DNA from: Sphingopyxis sp. HIX
Lineage (GTDB): Bacteria > Pseudomonadota > Alphaproteobacteria > Sphingomonadales > Sphingomonadaceae
Assembly: GCF_001468285.1 (NCBI RefSeq)
Contig: NZ_LNSB01000010.1
Location: 1 to 64,000, forward strand
Direction of reading: 5' to 3'
Length of the DNA: 64,000 nt
Of this stretch, positions 1 to 9,321 are shown piece by piece. Positions within the stretch are counted from its first letter, which is position 1; each line of letters begins with the position of its first letter. A program made the position numbers and the translations under genes. The notes under the pieces are model-generated. The model had not been told where the DNA came from, did no database searches, and was given only the letters and a program-made list of their open reading frames with translations.

Positions 1-58
1 CCCCTCCACCACCCTGCGGGTGGTCCCCCTCCCCACGGCTACGCCGCAGGGAGGATTA
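1..58. repeat. Family A palindromic intergenic repeat, right half
   Basis: The first 58 bases match the right half of the element at 14451-14584, 22601-22743 and 38930-39081. They start CCCCTCCACCACC, hold a short hairpin, then CCCCTCCCCACGGC and end GGGAGGATTA. The left half lies outside the window. Bases 59-144 show no gene and no recognisable site beyond the helicase start region. Confidence 0.8.
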
Positions 59-144
59 AGATGGCCGGCTCCCCACCCCAAAGCCGCCACCAGCCCCACA
101 CCCCCACCCTTGCCGCGTTCCTCTTTTGTCCCTAGTCTGCGGCG

Positions 145-2862
145 ATGCTCGCTCCCCTGCCCCTTCCCGCGATCCACGCGAGCCATGTCGGCATCTGGCT
201 CGCCGATGGCGAGGGCCGCGCGCGGCGGGTCGATCGGGGGGCGGCGATCGCGGCGGTGGCCGGGACGCCGCATATCTTCCTCAATGCGCCGCTGACCGGC
301 GACCGGCTGGGGTATCCCGAATTGTCGGGGCTCGACCTGCTTGAGCTTTTCGCTTTCCTCTTTCCTGCGCGTTTCGCGGTGCCGACCCCGGCGGGGCTCG
401 CCGCCGCGCTGGGGCTCGATGCGCCGCAGCGCGAGGACGATGTCGCGGCCTTCCTGCCGCTGGCGGCCGCGGCGATGCTGGCGTGCCTCGACGATCCCGC
501 CTGGCCCGAGCGCGAGGGTGCGTGGCACGGCATGCAGGCGCTGGCGCGGCAGCGCTGGCCGTGGGCGCCGCTCGTGCAGCCGCGCCTCTCCGCCCCCGAC
601 AAGGACGAGCGCTGGCTGTTCACGCGCCTGCCCGACTGGGAGGAAGCGCCCCCACGCCCACAACCGCGGCAGGTGACGCTGAACGCCGACGACGTCAGCG
701 CACGGCTCGACCGGCTGACCGGCGACGGCGCCGAGCGCCGCGCGGGCCAGCAGGATTATGCCCGCGCCGCCGCCGGAATCTTCGCCGCGCGCGAGCGCAA
801 GGATGCGCCGCAGATGCTCGTCGCCGAGGCGGGCACGGGGATCGGCAAGACATTGGGCTATCTCGCCCCCGCCAAACAGTGGATCGACCAGTCGGCGGGC
901 GCCGTGTGCATCTCGACCTTCACCAAGGCGCTGCAGCGGCAGCTCGCGCGCGAGACCGAGCGGCTCTACCCCGACGCGGCGACGCACCGCGAGAAGGTGG
1001 TGGTGCGCAAGGGGCGCGAAAACTACCTCTGCCTGCTCAACCTCGAGGATGCGCTGCAGGGCGGTTTTTCTGGGCGCGCCGCGGTGCTCGCGCAGCTGGT
1101 CGCGCGCTGGGCGGCCTATAGCCGCGACGGCGACATGGTGGGGGGCGACCTGCCCGGCTGGCTGCCCGCGCTGTTCCGCCGCAACGGCACGACCGCGCTC
1201 ACCGACCGGCGCGGCGAGTGCATATATGCCGGCTGCCCGCATTTCCGCAAATGCTTCATCGAGCGCTCGGCGCGCGCCGCCGGGCAGGCCGACATCGTCA
1301 TCGCCAACCATGCGCTGACGATGGTGCAGGCGGCGCGCCCGCGCGACGGCGGCGCGCCCGCGACGCGGCTGATCTTCGACGAGGGCCATCATCTGTGGGA
1401 CGCCGCCGACTCCATGTTCGCCGCGGCGCTGACCGGGCAGGAAGCGATCGAAATCCGCCGCTGGGTGCTGGGGCCCGAGGGCAAGTCGCGCGGGCGGCGG
1501 CGCGGGCTGGCCGCACGGCTGGCGGACGTCGCGAGCTATGACGAGGCAGGCGACAAGGCGATCCAGGCGGCGATCGCCGCGGCGGGCGAATTGCCGGGCG
1601 ACGGCTGGCTCGGGCGGCTCGCCGAGAATGCGCCCTGGGGAGCGGTCGAGCGGCTGCTGGCGGCGGTGCGCGGGCAGGTCTATGCGCGCGGTATCGACGC
1701 CAAGGGCGACAGCGGCTACGGGCTCGAGACCGAACTCGCCGATCCCGACGCCGAGCTGGTCGATGCCGCGGCGAGCGCGAGCGACGCGGTCGAGGCGCTG
1801 CTGCGTCCGCTGATGGCGCTCGGCAAGCGCCTCGACGCCTTGATCGAGGACCCGCCCGACTGGCTCGACGGCCAGGCGCGCGCGCGCGTCGACGGCGCGC
1901 GGCACAGCCTGGGCAACCGCATCGACACGCTCGGCCCCTGGCTGTCGCTGCTCGGGCGCGTCGGCGGGCCCGCCGATCTCGATTTCGTCGACTGGCTCGC
2001 GGTGAACCGCATCGACGGGCGCGAGATCGATGCCGGGCTGCATCGTCACTGGCTCGATCCCGCCAAGCCGATCGCCGACATCGTCTATCGCCCCGCGCAT
2101 GGCGTGCTGGTGACCTCGGCAACCTTGCGCGGGTCGAACGACTGGCACGACGCCGATATCCGCACCGGCGCACGGCACATGGACGGCGGGGTGCAGCATT
2201 TCGCGGTGCCCAGCCCCTTCGACTATGCGCGCCAGTCTGAGGTCATCATCGTCACCGACATCGCGCGCGGCGACCTGCCAGCGCTGGCGGGCGCGTATAG
2301 CCGGCTGATCGAGGCGTCGGGCGGCGGCGGGCTGGGGCTGTTCAGCGCGATCCGGCGGCTGCGCATCGTCCATGCGCGCATCGCCGACCGGCTGGCGCGC
2401 GCGGGGCTGCCGCTGTTCGCGCAGCATGTCGACCCGCTCGATACCGGGACGCTCGTCGATATCTTCCGCGCCGACCCGCACGCTTCGCTGCTCGGCACCG
2501 ATGCCCTGCGCGACGGCGTCGACGTCCCCGGCGATTCGCTGCGGCTGGTGGTGATGGAGGGGGTGCCCTGGCCGCGGCCGACGATCCTCCATGCCGCGCG
2601 GCGCGCGGCGCAGGGCGGCGCGCGCTACGACGATATGGTGATCCGCGGGCGTATCGCGCAGGCCTTCGGCCGGTTGATCCGCCGCAGCGACGATTATGGG
2701 CAGTTCGTGATGCTGTCGCCGAGCTTCCCTTCAAGGCTGCTGTCGGCCTTCCCGCCCGGCACCCCGATCCGCCGCCTGCCGCTCGACGAGGCGGTCAATC
2801 ATGTCGCCGCGGCGAATGTCGAGCGCAGAAAAAGCGCATATCGCGCCTTTTCACCGTCATAA
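145..2862 (+). CDS. ATP-dependent DNA helicase, DinG/XPD (Rad3) family
   Basis: Superfamily 2 helicase of the iron-sulphur Rad3/XPD type, expected to unwind DNA 5'-3' in repair and to resolve R-loops or G-quadruplexes like DinG. Visible parts in order: an N-terminal extension of about 190 residues with no recognised fold; Walker A GTGIGKT at residues 230-236; four cysteines C296, C359, C364 and C370 spaced as in the XPD 4Fe-4S domain; the DEGHH box at 412-416; and motif VI QAFGRLIR at 839-846. Length 905 residues is within the family range. The ATG at 145 is the first start after the upstream repeat. It ends 59 bases before the SixA-like gene on the same strand, so co-transcription is possible. 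Family assignment is firm; the exact substrate is inferred. Confidence 0.92.
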   Translation: MLAPLPLPAIHASHVGIWLADGEGRARRVDRGAAIAAVAGTPHIFLNAPLTGDRLGYPELSGLDLLELFAFLFPARFAVPTPAGLAAALGLDAPQREDDVAAFLPLAAAAMLACLDDPAWPEREGAWHGMQALARQRWPWAPLVQPRLSAPDKDERWLFTRLPDWEEAPPRPQPRQVTLNADDVSARLDRLTGDGAERRAGQQDYARAAAGIFAARERKDAPQMLVAEAGTGIGKTLGYLAPAKQWIDQSAGAVCISTFTKALQRQLARETERLYPDAATHREKVVVRKGRENYLCLLNLEDALQGGFSGRAAVLAQLVARWAAYSRDGDMVGGDLPGWLPALFRRNGTTALTDRRGECIYAGCPHFRKCFIERSARAAGQADIVIANHALTMVQAARPRDGGAPATRLIFDEGHHLWDAADSMFAAALTGQEAIEIRRWVLGPEGKSRGRRRGLAARLADVASYDEAGDKAIQAAIAAAGELPGDGWLGRLAENAPWGAVERLLAAVRGQVYARGIDAKGDSGYGLETELADPDAELVDAAASASDAVEALLRPLMALGKRLDALIEDPPDWLDGQARARVDGARHSLGNRIDTLGPWLSLLGRVGGPADLDFVDWLAVNRIDGREIDAGLHRHWLDPAKPIADIVYRPAHGVLVTSATLRGSNDWHDADIRTGARHMDGGVQHFAVPSPFDYARQSEVIIVTDIARGDLPALAGAYSRLIEASGGGGLGLFSAIRRLRIVHARIADRLARAGLPLFAQHVDPLDTGTLVDIFRADPHASLLGTDALRDGVDVPGDSLRLVVMEGVPWPRPTILHAARRAAQGGARYDDMVIRGRIAQAFGRLIRRSDDYGQFVMLSPSFPSRLLSAFPPGTPIRRLPLDEAVNHVAAANVERRKSAYRAFSPS

Positions 2863-2921
2863 GATTGCGGCACAAGGCCCGATATCACGGGGAAAAAGCG
2901 CGGCGCGCGCGGGGAGAGATT

Positions 2922-3467
2922 TTGAAGACGCTGACGATCCTGCGCCACGCCAAATCGGGTTGGGACGCCCCCGTCGAACGCGATTTCGACCGTCCGATCA
3001 ACGCCCGCGGCAAGCGCGGCGCCGACCTGATCGGCCAATATCTCAAACGTCAGGGTTTTCCGGTCGACCGCATCATCGCCTCGCCCGCGGTGCGCGTGAC
3101 CGAGACGCTCGACATCTTCCAGCCCGCCGCAAACCTCGATGCGCTCGAGCCGCATTGGGACCGGCGCATCTATCTCGCCTCGGCGGCGACCTTGATCGAC
3201 ACGATCCGCGACACCGGGCGCGACGCGCAGCATCTGCTGATCGCGGGGCATAATCCGGGGCTGGAGGACCTGATCCTCGAGCTGGTGCCCGAAAGCGACG
3301 GCGATGAACTCCGCGCCGAGGTCGAGAAAAAATTGCCGACGTCGGCGATGGCGCGGCTGGAGATCGACATCGCCGACTGGCACGACCTCGACACCCGGCA
3401 GGCGCGGATCGTGAACTTCATCCGCCCGCGCGACCTGGACCCGGCGCTGGGTCCGGCGATGGACTAG
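2922..3467 (+). CDS. SixA-type histidine phosphatase
   Basis: Histidine phosphatase superfamily (phosphoglycerate mutase fold). The N-terminal LRHAKSGWD carries the RHG-type catalytic arginine and histidine that becomes phosphorylated, and the second catalytic histidine is in AGHNPGLEDL. Length is about 181 residues. SixA proteins remove phosphate from phosphohistidine proteins, but the substrate here is unknown. The TTG at 2922 is chosen because GGGGAGAG lies seven bases upstream and the conserved strand begins right after it; an in-frame TTG at 2865 would add an unconserved basic stretch. It lies just after the helicase and converges on the MerR gene, whose stop is two bases away. Confidence 0.85.
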   Translation: MKTLTILRHAKSGWDAPVERDFDRPINARGKRGADLIGQYLKRQGFPVDRIIASPAVRVTETLDIFQPAANLDALEPHWDRRIYLASAATLIDTIRDTGRDAQHLLIAGHNPGLEDLILELVPESDGDELRAEVEKKLPTSAMARLEIDIADWHDLDTRQARIVNFIRPRDLDPALGPAMD

Positions 3468-3469
3468 GG

Positions 3470-3859
3470 CTAGACCAGCACCCCGATCGCCTTCGCCAGC
3501 CGCTCACGCAGTGCGATGAGCTCGGCGACGGGCACGGCCGATTGGCCCACCGCCGCCGCCGGATCGAGCTCCTCGCGCGTCAGCGGCGCGCGCGGCGCCA
3601 CCTCTTCCTTGCCGGTCAGCGCCTTGCGCGCGCCCTCGACCGTGAAGCCCTTCACATGGAGCAGCTCGTGGATCTTTTCCGCAAGCGCGACATCCTCGGC
3701 GCGGTAATAGCGGCGGCGGCCCGAACGTTGCAGCGGCTTCAGCTCGGGGAAGCGCGTTTCCCAATAGCGCAGCACATGGGTGGGCACGCCGATGCGGTTC
3801 GCCAGCTCGCCGATCGCGAGCATGGCGCCGTCGGCCTTGCCGCCGTCATCAACATCCAT
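3470..3859 (-). CDS. MerR-family transcriptional regulator
   Basis: A small 129-residue regulator with an N-terminal winged HTH (LAIGELANRIGVPTHVLRYW, then RRYYRAEDV) typical of MerR proteins. The C-terminal half has a short coiled region and no cysteine cluster, so a metal sensor is unlikely. It starts three bases after the ihfA stop, so the two are probably co-transcribed. This ihfA-MerR pairing is common in alphaproteobacteria. An internal ATG at residue 13 (MLAIGEL) is a possible alternative start. The regulated genes are unknown. Confidence 0.88.
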   Translation of the reverse strand: MDVDDGGKADGAMLAIGELANRIGVPTHVLRYWETRFPELKPLQRSGRRRYYRAEDVALAEKIHELLHVKGFTVEGARKALTGKEEVAPRAPLTREELDPAAAVGQSAVPVAELIALRERLAKAIGVLV

Positions 3860-3862
3860 GCT

Positions 3863-4156
3863 TTATCCGCCCGCGACGCGGCCGCGCATCGACTGGCTGG
3901 CGCGGAAGGTCATCACCCGCCGCGGCAGGATCGGAACCTCGACGCCGGTCTTGGGGTTGCGGCCGATCCGCTGCGCCTTGTCGCGCAGCACGAAGGTGCC
4001 GAAGCCCGAAATCTTGACGTTCTGCCCGTCGGCGAGCGCATCGGACATATGGTCGAGGATCGATTCGACGATGCTCGCCGACTCGTTGCGCGACAATCCG
4101 ATCTGATGGTTGATCCGCGCTGCGATGTCTGCGCGGGTGAGCGTGCCTGCTGCCAT
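3863..4156 (-). CDS. ihfA: Integration host factor subunit alpha
   Basis: A 97-residue HU/IHF-family DNA-bending protein. It shows the dimerisation helices, the beta-arm region with [10 protein letters not shown] and the signature GRNPKTG, and a C-terminal basic tail. IHF alpha pairs with IHF beta to bend DNA at promoters, including sigma54 promoters such as the one before fliE in this window. It lies downstream of the plsX-fabH block, separated by a palindromic repeat, and is followed at once by the MerR gene. The [11 protein letters not shown] start and length fit IHF alpha better than HU. Confidence 0.95.
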   Translation of the reverse strand: MAAGTLTRADIAARINHQIGLSRNESASIVESILDHMSDALADGQNVKISGFGTFVLRDKAQRIGRNPKTGVEVPILPRRVMTFRASQSMRGRVAGG

Positions 4157-4303
4157 CCTAGTCCCTCCCCTGACGAAGCAAATGCCCGATGGGGTCCCGC
4201 CGGTCCCCCACCGTCGCGAGTCCCACCGCGCCTATGTAACAAAAGCGAATTAATCCGCCAAACTGAAACGGATGGAGCGAGGAGTTAAAGCGGTGGATGT
4301 TGC

Positions 4304-4437
4304 TCCCCTCCCGCAGGCGGGAGGGGCAGCGAGACTTGGAAACTTGTTTCCTAGTCGCAGCGGGGTGGGCAGTCGCGACGCCGCGTGCTCGCTGCGCTCG
4401 CGCCCACCCCTAACCCCTCCCGCCTGCGGGAGGGGAA
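4304..4437. repeat. Family B palindromic repeat after fabH
   Basis: An element of about 134 bases whose two ends are each a hairpin built from CCCCTCCCGC and GCGGGAGGGG, with an inner section that includes GCGACGCCGC and CGCTGCGCTCGCG. It begins within a few bases of the fabH stop codon, so the nearest hairpin could act as its 3' end or terminator. A second copy with the same ends but a different, shorter core lies at 23913-24010. Confidence 0.8.
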
Positions 4438-4440
4438 TTT

Positions 4441-5406
4441 TCAGACGCGCAGGACCGCGGCGCCCCAGGTGAAGCCGCCGCCCATCGCCTCGAGCACGAC
4501 GAGGTCGCCGCGCTTGATGCGGCCGTCGCGCACCGCGAGGTCGAGCGCCAGCGGCACCGACGCCGCCGAGGTGTTGGCGTGCTGGTCGACGGTGAGCACG
4601 ACGCGTTCGGCGGGCAGGCCCAGCTTCTTCGCGGTCGCATCGATGATGCGCTTGTTCGCCTGGTGCGGGACGACCCAGTCGATCTGGTCGGCCGACAGCC
4701 CGACATCGGCCATCACCTCGCCCAGCACCGAGGCGAGGTTGGTCACCGCGTGGCGGAACACCTCGCGGCCCTGCATGCGGACATGGCCGACGGTGCCGGT
4801 GGTCGAGGGGCCGCCGTCGACATAGAGCATGTCGCAATATTGGCCCTCGGCGTGGAGCCGCGTGGCGAGGATGCCCTGGTCGTCGTCGACGTCCTTGGCG
4901 GACAGGACGGCCGCGCCCGCGCCATCGCCGAAGAGGACGCAGGTCGTGCGGTCCTCCCAGTCGAGGATGCGGCTGAAGGTCTCGCTGCCGATCACCAGCG
5001 CATGCTTCGCGGCGCCGGTGCGCAGCATCGAGTCGGCGACCGACACCGCGTAGAGGAAGCCCGAGCATACCGCCGCGACGTCGAACGCGATGCAGTCGGG
5101 TGCGCCGAGGATCGCCTGCACCTTGGTGGCGCTGGCGGGGAAGGTGTTGTCGGGGGTCGCGGTGGCGACGATGATCAGGCCGATGTCGGCGGGCTCGAGC
5201 CCTGCGGCGGCAAGCGCCTGCTTCGCGGCATCGGCGCCGAGCGTCGCGGTCGTTTCGTCGGGTTCGGCGATGTGGCGGAAGCGGATGCCGGTGCGCTCGA
5301 CGATCCATTCGTCGCTGGTGTCGACACGTGTCGCGAGCTCGGCGTTCGAGACGCGCGTGCGCGGCAGCGCCGAGCCGGTGCCCGCGAGAATCGCGCGCAG
5401 CGTCAT
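4441..5406 (-). CDS. fabH: Beta-ketoacyl-ACP synthase III
   Basis: Condenses acetyl-CoA (or another acyl-CoA) with malonyl-ACP to start type II fatty acid synthesis in the cytoplasm. The thiolase-fold catalytic triad is intact: Cys114 in [10 protein letters not shown], His247 in VVPHQANKR and Asn277 in QHANTSA. Length of 321 residues is normal for FabH. The start overlaps the plsX stop by four bases (ATGA), so translation is probably coupled. The plsX-fabH order is the usual one. Confidence 0.97.
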   Translation of the reverse strand: MTLRAILAGTGSALPRTRVSNAELATRVDTSDEWIVERTGIRFRHIAEPDETTATLGADAAKQALAAAGLEPADIGLIIVATATPDNTFPASATKVQAILGAPDCIAFDVAAVCSGFLYAVSVADSMLRTGAAKHALVIGSETFSRILDWEDRTTCVLFGDGAGAAVLSAKDVDDDQGILATRLHAEGQYCDMLYVDGGPSTTGTVGHVRMQGREVFRHAVTNLASVLGEVMADVGLSADQIDWVVPHQANKRIIDATAKKLGLPAERVVLTVDQHANTSAASVPLALDLAVRDGRIKRGDLVVLEAMGGGFTWGAAVLRV

Positions 5407-6437
5407 GTCGCAGTGTCCCGGCGGAAATTGGCGAGATCCTCGGTCACCTGACGCGTGATATCCTTTTCGACCAGTTCGGCGCAGACATGGACCGCGTTGG
5501 CGACGCCCTTGTCGTTGGCGCTGCCATGGCTCTTGAGCACGACGCCGTTGAGCCCGAGGAACACCGCGCCATTGTGATTGTTGGGATCGAGATGGTGGCG
5601 CAGCAGCTCGGTCGCGGGGCGCGAGATCAGGAAGCCGATCTTCGAACGCACCGACGAGGTGAAGGCGCGGCGCAGGACGTCGGTGACGAAGCGCGCGGTG
5701 CCCTCGATCGTCTTCAGCGCGATATTGCCCGAAAAACCGTCGTGTACGATCACGTCGACCTCGCCGCGCGACAATTTGTCGCCTTCGATGAAGCCGGTGA
5801 ACTCCATCGGCAGATGCGTCGCGGCGCGCAGCAGGGCGGCGGCCTCGCGAATCTCGTCGGTGCCCTTGAGTTCCTCGGTGCCGATGTTGAGCAGCGCGAC
5901 GCGCGGGCGTTCGAGCCCCATGACGGTGCGCGCATAAGCGGCGCCCATCACCGCGAATTGGGTGAGGTTGTTGGCATCGCAGTCGGTATTGGCGCCGAGG
6001 TCGAGCATGACGACGTCATTCTCGCCGAGCGAGGGCAGCAGCGCCGCGAGCGCCGGCCGGTCGATCCCCGGCATCGTGCGCAGCGCAAGCTTCGCCATCG
6101 CCATCAGCGCGCCGGTGTTGCCCGCCGACAGCGCGCCGCCGGCATCGCCGCGCTTCACCGCGTCGATCGCCAGCCCCATCGAGGTGGTCTTCGCCTTGCG
6201 GATGGCCTGACTGGGCTTGTCCTCGCCGGTCACCACGCCATCGGTGTGGATGATGTCCGACGCGGCGCGCAGGTTCGGATGGTTTTCCAGCGCGGCCTTG
6301 ATCTGCACCTCGTCGCCGACGAGGAGGAAACGCAGGCCGTCGTGCTGGTGACGCGCCATCGCGGCGCCGGCGAGCATCACGCGCACGCCGACGTCACCGC
6401 CCATCGCATCGATCGCGATTCGCGGTGTGAGGCTCAT
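5403..6437 (-). CDS. plsX: Phosphate acyltransferase PlsX
   Basis: Converts acyl-ACP to acyl-phosphate, the acyl donor for PlsY in phospholipid synthesis, at the inner face of the membrane. It begins with the diagnostic DAMGGDVGV segment and has the family length of 344 residues. Conserved blocks such as [10 protein letters not shown] and [16 protein letters not shown] are visible. It sits 22 bases after rpmF and overlaps fabH by four bases, forming the classical rpmF-plsX-fabH unit. Confidence 0.97.
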   Translation of the reverse strand: MSLTPRIAIDAMGGDVGVRVMLAGAAMARHQHDGLRFLLVGDEVQIKAALENHPNLRAASDIIHTDGVVTGEDKPSQAIRKAKTTSMGLAIDAVKRGDAGGALSAGNTGALMAMAKLALRTMPGIDRPALAALLPSLGENDVVMLDLGANTDCDANNLTQFAVMGAAYARTVMGLERPRVALLNIGTEELKGTDEIREAAALLRAATHLPMEFTGFIEGDKLSRGEVDVIVHDGFSGNIALKTIEGTARFVTDVLRRAFTSSVRSKIGFLISRPATELLRHHLDPNNHNGAVFLGLNGVVLKSHGSANDKGVANAVHVCAELVEKDITRQVTEDLANFRRDTAT

Positions 6438-6459
6438 CCGAACGCTTTCCGGTTAGGGC

Positions 6460-6639
6460 TTAGGCGCCGACCGAGACGACTTCGCGGCCGTTGTAATGGC
6501 CACAAGCGTTGCAGAGGTTGTGCGGGCGCTTGAGCTCGCCGCAGTTCGGGCATTCCTGATAGGCTTCGACCTTCAGGCTGTCGTGGCTGCGACGCATGCC
6601 GCGCTTCGAGGGCGAGGTTTTTCGCTTGGGGACGGCCAT
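6460..6639 (-). CDS. rpmF: 50S ribosomal protein L32
   Basis: A 59-residue ribosomal protein that begins [20 protein letters not shown] and carries the zinc-ribbon cysteines in CPNCGE and CNACG. AGGA lies a few bases upstream of the ATG. It is the first gene of the rpmF-plsX-fabH group, with 22 bases to plsX. All four zinc cysteines are present, so this is the zinc-containing form. It was found by direct reading because it is so short. Confidence 0.97.
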   Translation of the reverse strand: MAVPKRKTSPSKRGMRRSHDSLKVEAYQECPNCGELKRPHNLCNACGHYNGREVVSVGA

Positions 6640-6941
6640 GATATTTCCTGCATATTTAGACGTTTATACGAATCGGCTACCCGGATTTGTCGTCCCCGTC
6701 GCCGGGAATGACTGGCCCGCCCGCCGTGCCGAAGCCCGTCCTGCCTTGAAATGACAAGAAAATCTTCTGCCGGAGGGTGCCTCAACGCCTGTCGGTGTCG
6801 GGTGCCGGATCGGGCGGGGCTATAGCGTTTTTGCCCGCAAAGGCAAGCCCCGAGCACGGCTTGCCGCACGCACGCGGGAATGCCACATGTCGGCCACCGC
6901 CGCGCGCTTGATGCCGCGGCCAACGACATGGGGGAAGCGAG
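6640..6941. other. Divergent intergenic region between rpmF and the MAPEG gene
   Basis: About 300 bases without a credible gene. It must hold the rpmF promoter on the reverse strand and probably a promoter for the MAPEG gene. A partial match to the family C inverted repeats (CGTCCCCGTCGCCGGGAATGAC, split by mismatches) is seen near 6689. No clear -35/-10 pair, riboswitch or small RNA could be supported by eye. Confidence 0.5.
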
Positions 6942-7376
6942 ATGACGATATTGCCGATCAGCCTGACGATCGCCGCGGGGGCGGCGCTGCTCAACCTGTG
7001 GCTTTCGATGCGCGTCGGACGCGTGCGCGGGCAGGAGAAGGTCTGGGTCGGCGACGGCGGCAACGAGCGGGTGACGCGCCGGATGCGCGCGCACAGCAAT
7101 TTTGTCGAGAATACCGCTTTCGTGCTGATCCTGCTCGCGCTGGTCGAGCTCGCCGCGGGGTCGTCGACCTGGCTGTGGGCGGTCGGTGCGCTCTATCTCG
7201 TCGGGCGCATCCTGCACGCCATCGGCATGGACGGGATGATGTGGGGCCGCATGGCCGGCACCACGATCACCATGCTGGTCCAGCTCGGGCTGGCGGGCTT
7301 CGCGCTGTTCACCGTCTATTCGGCGCCGACCAACATCACCTCCACCGTGACCGAGACGGTGGTGGTCGACAAATAA
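6942..7376 (+). CDS. MAPEG-family membrane protein
   Basis: A 144-residue integral membrane protein with four hydrophobic helices at about residues 3-22, 55-75, 78-95 and 106-125. The cytoplasmic loop holds the MAPEG signature RAHSNFVENTAF, whose Arg, Asn and Glu positions are conserved in the membrane-associated eicosanoid/glutathione metabolism family. Bacterial members are often glutathione-dependent transferases or of unknown substrate. It starts with ATG after GCGAG, stands alone, and converges on the MBL hydrolase gene eight bases away. Confidence 0.88.
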   Translation: MTILPISLTIAAGAALLNLWLSMRVGRVRGQEKVWVGDGGNERVTRRMRAHSNFVENTAFVLILLALVELAAGSSTWLWAVGALYLVGRILHAIGMDGMMWGRMAGTTITMLVQLGLAGFALFTVYSAPTNITSTVTETVVVDK

Positions 7377-7383
7377 GGAGGGA

Positions 7384-8049
7384 TCAGGCACCCATCGCCA
7401 TGTCGCTGACATAGGGGTTGGTGCGCCGTTCCTGGCCGAATTTGCTGTGCGGGCCGTGGCCCGGCAGGAAGACCGTGTCGTCGCCGAGCGGCCAGAGCTT
7501 CTGCGTGATCGAATCGAGCAGTTGCTGGTGGTTACCGCGCGGGAAATCGGTGCGGCCGATCGATCCCTGGAACAGCACGTCGCCGACGATCGCGAGCTTC
7601 GAGGGCTCGTGGTAAAAGACGACGTGGCCGGGCGTGTGCCCCGGGCAGTGGATCACGTCGATGCTGAGGTTGCCGACGGTCACCTTATCGCCGTCGACCA
7701 GCCAGCGGTCGGGCTCGAAGGGCTCGCCCTCCATGCCGAAGCGTTCGCCCGCGGTCGCGAGACCCTCGATCCAGAAGCGGTCGTCCTCGTGCGGACCCTC
7801 GATCGGCACGCCGAGTTCCTTCGCCAGCACCCCCGCCATGCCGCAATGGTCCATATGGCCGTGGGTGACGAGGATCTTCTCGACCTCGACCCCGGTCTGG
7901 CGGACGGCTTCGCGCAATTTGTCGAGGTCGCCGCCGGGATCGACGAAGGCGGCCTTGTTGGTCTCGGTACACCACAGCAAAGTGCAATTCTGCTGGAAGG
8001 CGGTAACGGGGACGATCGCGGCGCGCAGCGGCGGATTGGGAGCGTTCAT
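7384..8049 (-). CDS. MBL-fold hydrolase, glyoxalase II-like
   Basis: Metallo-beta-lactamase fold hydrolase. The metal motif HxHxDH is seen as THGHMDHCG, with a further ligand histidine in HCPGHTPGH, Asp in VGDVLFQGSIGR and a last His in PGHGPHS. This arrangement is that of the YcbL/glyoxalase II-like thioester hydrolases. Length is about 221 residues. The ATG at 8049 (MNAPNPP) was chosen over 8085 because the family begins near the PPLRAAIVPV strand; the shorter start is a judgement. Substrate is not determined from sequence. Confidence 0.88.
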   Translation of the reverse strand: MNAPNPPLRAAIVPVTAFQQNCTLLWCTETNKAAFVDPGGDLDKLREAVRQTGVEVEKILVTHGHMDHCGMAGVLAKELGVPIEGPHEDDRFWIEGLATAGERFGMEGEPFEPDRWLVDGDKVTVGNLSIDVIHCPGHTPGHVVFYHEPSKLAIVGDVLFQGSIGRTDFPRGNHQQLLDSITQKLWPLGDDTVFLPGHGPHSKFGQERRTNPYVSDMAMGA

Positions 8050-8103
8050 GGCTTGCCATTTGGGCAAAGCCGACGGGATTGGCAAGGTTTTGCCGACCGC
8101 GCC

Positions 8104-8649
8104 TCAGCGCAGCGTCATCGTGTCGCCCTCGACATTCACCGCGTCGAGCTTGGCGAGATAGCTTTGGCCGAGCAGCGAGACGCCCATGTCGGCGTCGACC
8201 ACCGCGGCCTCGACGCGGCGCACCTCGATGCCGTCGATGTCGACGCTGTCGAGCACCACGCGGCGCATCGGGACGTCGCCGCCCGCGGTGCGCGCCATGC
8301 CCGCGACGGGCAGGCTGTCGACGTCGATCCCGACCGCCTCGGCATCGCGGCGCGTCAATGCGACGACCGAGGCGCCGCTGTCGACCATCATGCGGATATT
8401 GGTGCCGTCGACATTGGCGTCGGCATAGAAATGCGAATCGCCCGCGCGGCCGAGGCGGACCTCGCCCGACGAGGAGACGCTTGGTCCCGACGACGATCCG
8501 CCGCCGCGCTCGCTCCAGCCGCCGTCGTCCTTCGGCTTCGCCGCGGCAATCTCGGGCGCCTGCGAATCGGTCGAGCGAATCGCCACCCCGGCCACGCCGA
8601 CCGATATCGCCGCGATGCCCGCGACCAGCAGGATGAAACGCCCCAGCAT
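8104..8649 (-). CDS. Membrane-anchored retropepsin-like aspartic protease
   Basis: A 181-residue protein with one N-terminal membrane helix (residues about 4-24), a Ser/Gly-rich linker, and a clan AA retropepsin-like domain. The catalytic signature is VDSGASVVALT (DSGAS in place of the retroviral DTGA), and SLLGQSYLAKLDAV is the typical C-terminal strand. This resembles the TIGR02281 family, common in proteobacteria, whose physiological substrate is unknown. The protease domain should face the periplasm. It is separated from the next reverse gene by 45 bases. Confidence 0.87.
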   Translation of the reverse strand: MLGRFILLVAGIAAISVGVAGVAIRSTDSQAPEIAAAKPKDDGGWSERGGGSSSGPSVSSSGEVRLGRAGDSHFYADANVDGTNIRMMVDSGASVVALTRRDAEAVGIDVDSLPVAGMARTAGGDVPMRRVVLDSVDIDGIEVRRVEAAVVDADMGVSLLGQSYLAKLDAVNVEGDTMTLR

Positions 8650-8694
8650 CGCCCTGTCCTAGCCCGACATCCTTGGTTTTGCGTTAAGCGCGGG

Positions 8695-9321
8695 TCAGGA
8701 CCGCCCCGCCCCCGGCTGTTCGATGAAGGCGCGCCAGCCGGGCGCCTCCTCGCGCATATTGAACACGATCCGCGCGCAGGCATAGCGGCCCGGCTCGGTG
8801 TCGGCTTCGCGCGCGGTCGCGGGCCAGGCGCCGTCGCCGTTGCCGCCCGCCGACCAGCAGACGAGCGCCTCGGCCTCCTCCCCCGCCTCGATCGCGGCGC
8901 GTTCGCCGGCGTCCATCGCGGCGGGTGCGCTCCATCCGAGGATGCGCTGGTGGGTGAAGCCTTGCGCGAAGAGCGCGTGCCGGAACGGGCCTTTGGGATC
9001 GGCGAGCAGGCCGCGGACACGCGCGCGGTCGGCGGCGGCGAGCCACCGGCCGCCGAGCATCGGCCCCCAGCGCGCCTCGTCGCGCGACCGCAGCGCCGCG
9101 ACGAGTTCGGCGGCCGCCGCCTCGAAGCGCGGGGTCCACACCGAATCACTGGCGAGCGGCGCAAGCGGCGACGCGGGCGACGCCGCCTCGGCTTCGACGG
9201 GCAAGAGCGAGGCCGGCGCCGCATGGGCGGGCGCGGCCAGGACGAAAGCGGCGACGAGCGCCGATGGCATCGACTTCGCAAGCATGGCGGTGAGCCTAGC
9301 AGCAAAGCCTGTACCTGTCAT
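8695..9321 (-). CDS. Exported hypothetical protein coupled to ygfZ
   Basis: Unrecognised protein of about 208 residues. The N-terminus has a basic segment followed by a hydrophobic run and AHAAPA, a likely signal peptidase I site, so it should be periplasmic. Ala/Glu-rich helical stretches follow and the region with CWSAGG and YACARIVFNM could form a small core. The ATG at 9321 overlaps the ygfZ stop by four bases (ATGA), suggesting translational coupling; a second ATG 33 bases on (MLAKSM) would give a cleaner signal peptide. It may be one of the sphingomonad-restricted exported families, but no family is claimed. Confidence 0.7.
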   Translation of the reverse strand: MTGTGFAARLTAMLAKSMPSALVAAFVLAAPAHAAPASLLPVEAEAASPASPLAPLASDSVWTPRFEAAAAELVAALRSRDEARWGPMLGGRWLAAADRARVRGLLADPKGPFRHALFAQGFTHQRILGWSAPAAMDAGERAAIEAGEEAEALVCWSAGGNGDGAWPATAREADTEPGRYACARIVFNMREEAPGWRAFIEQPGAGRS

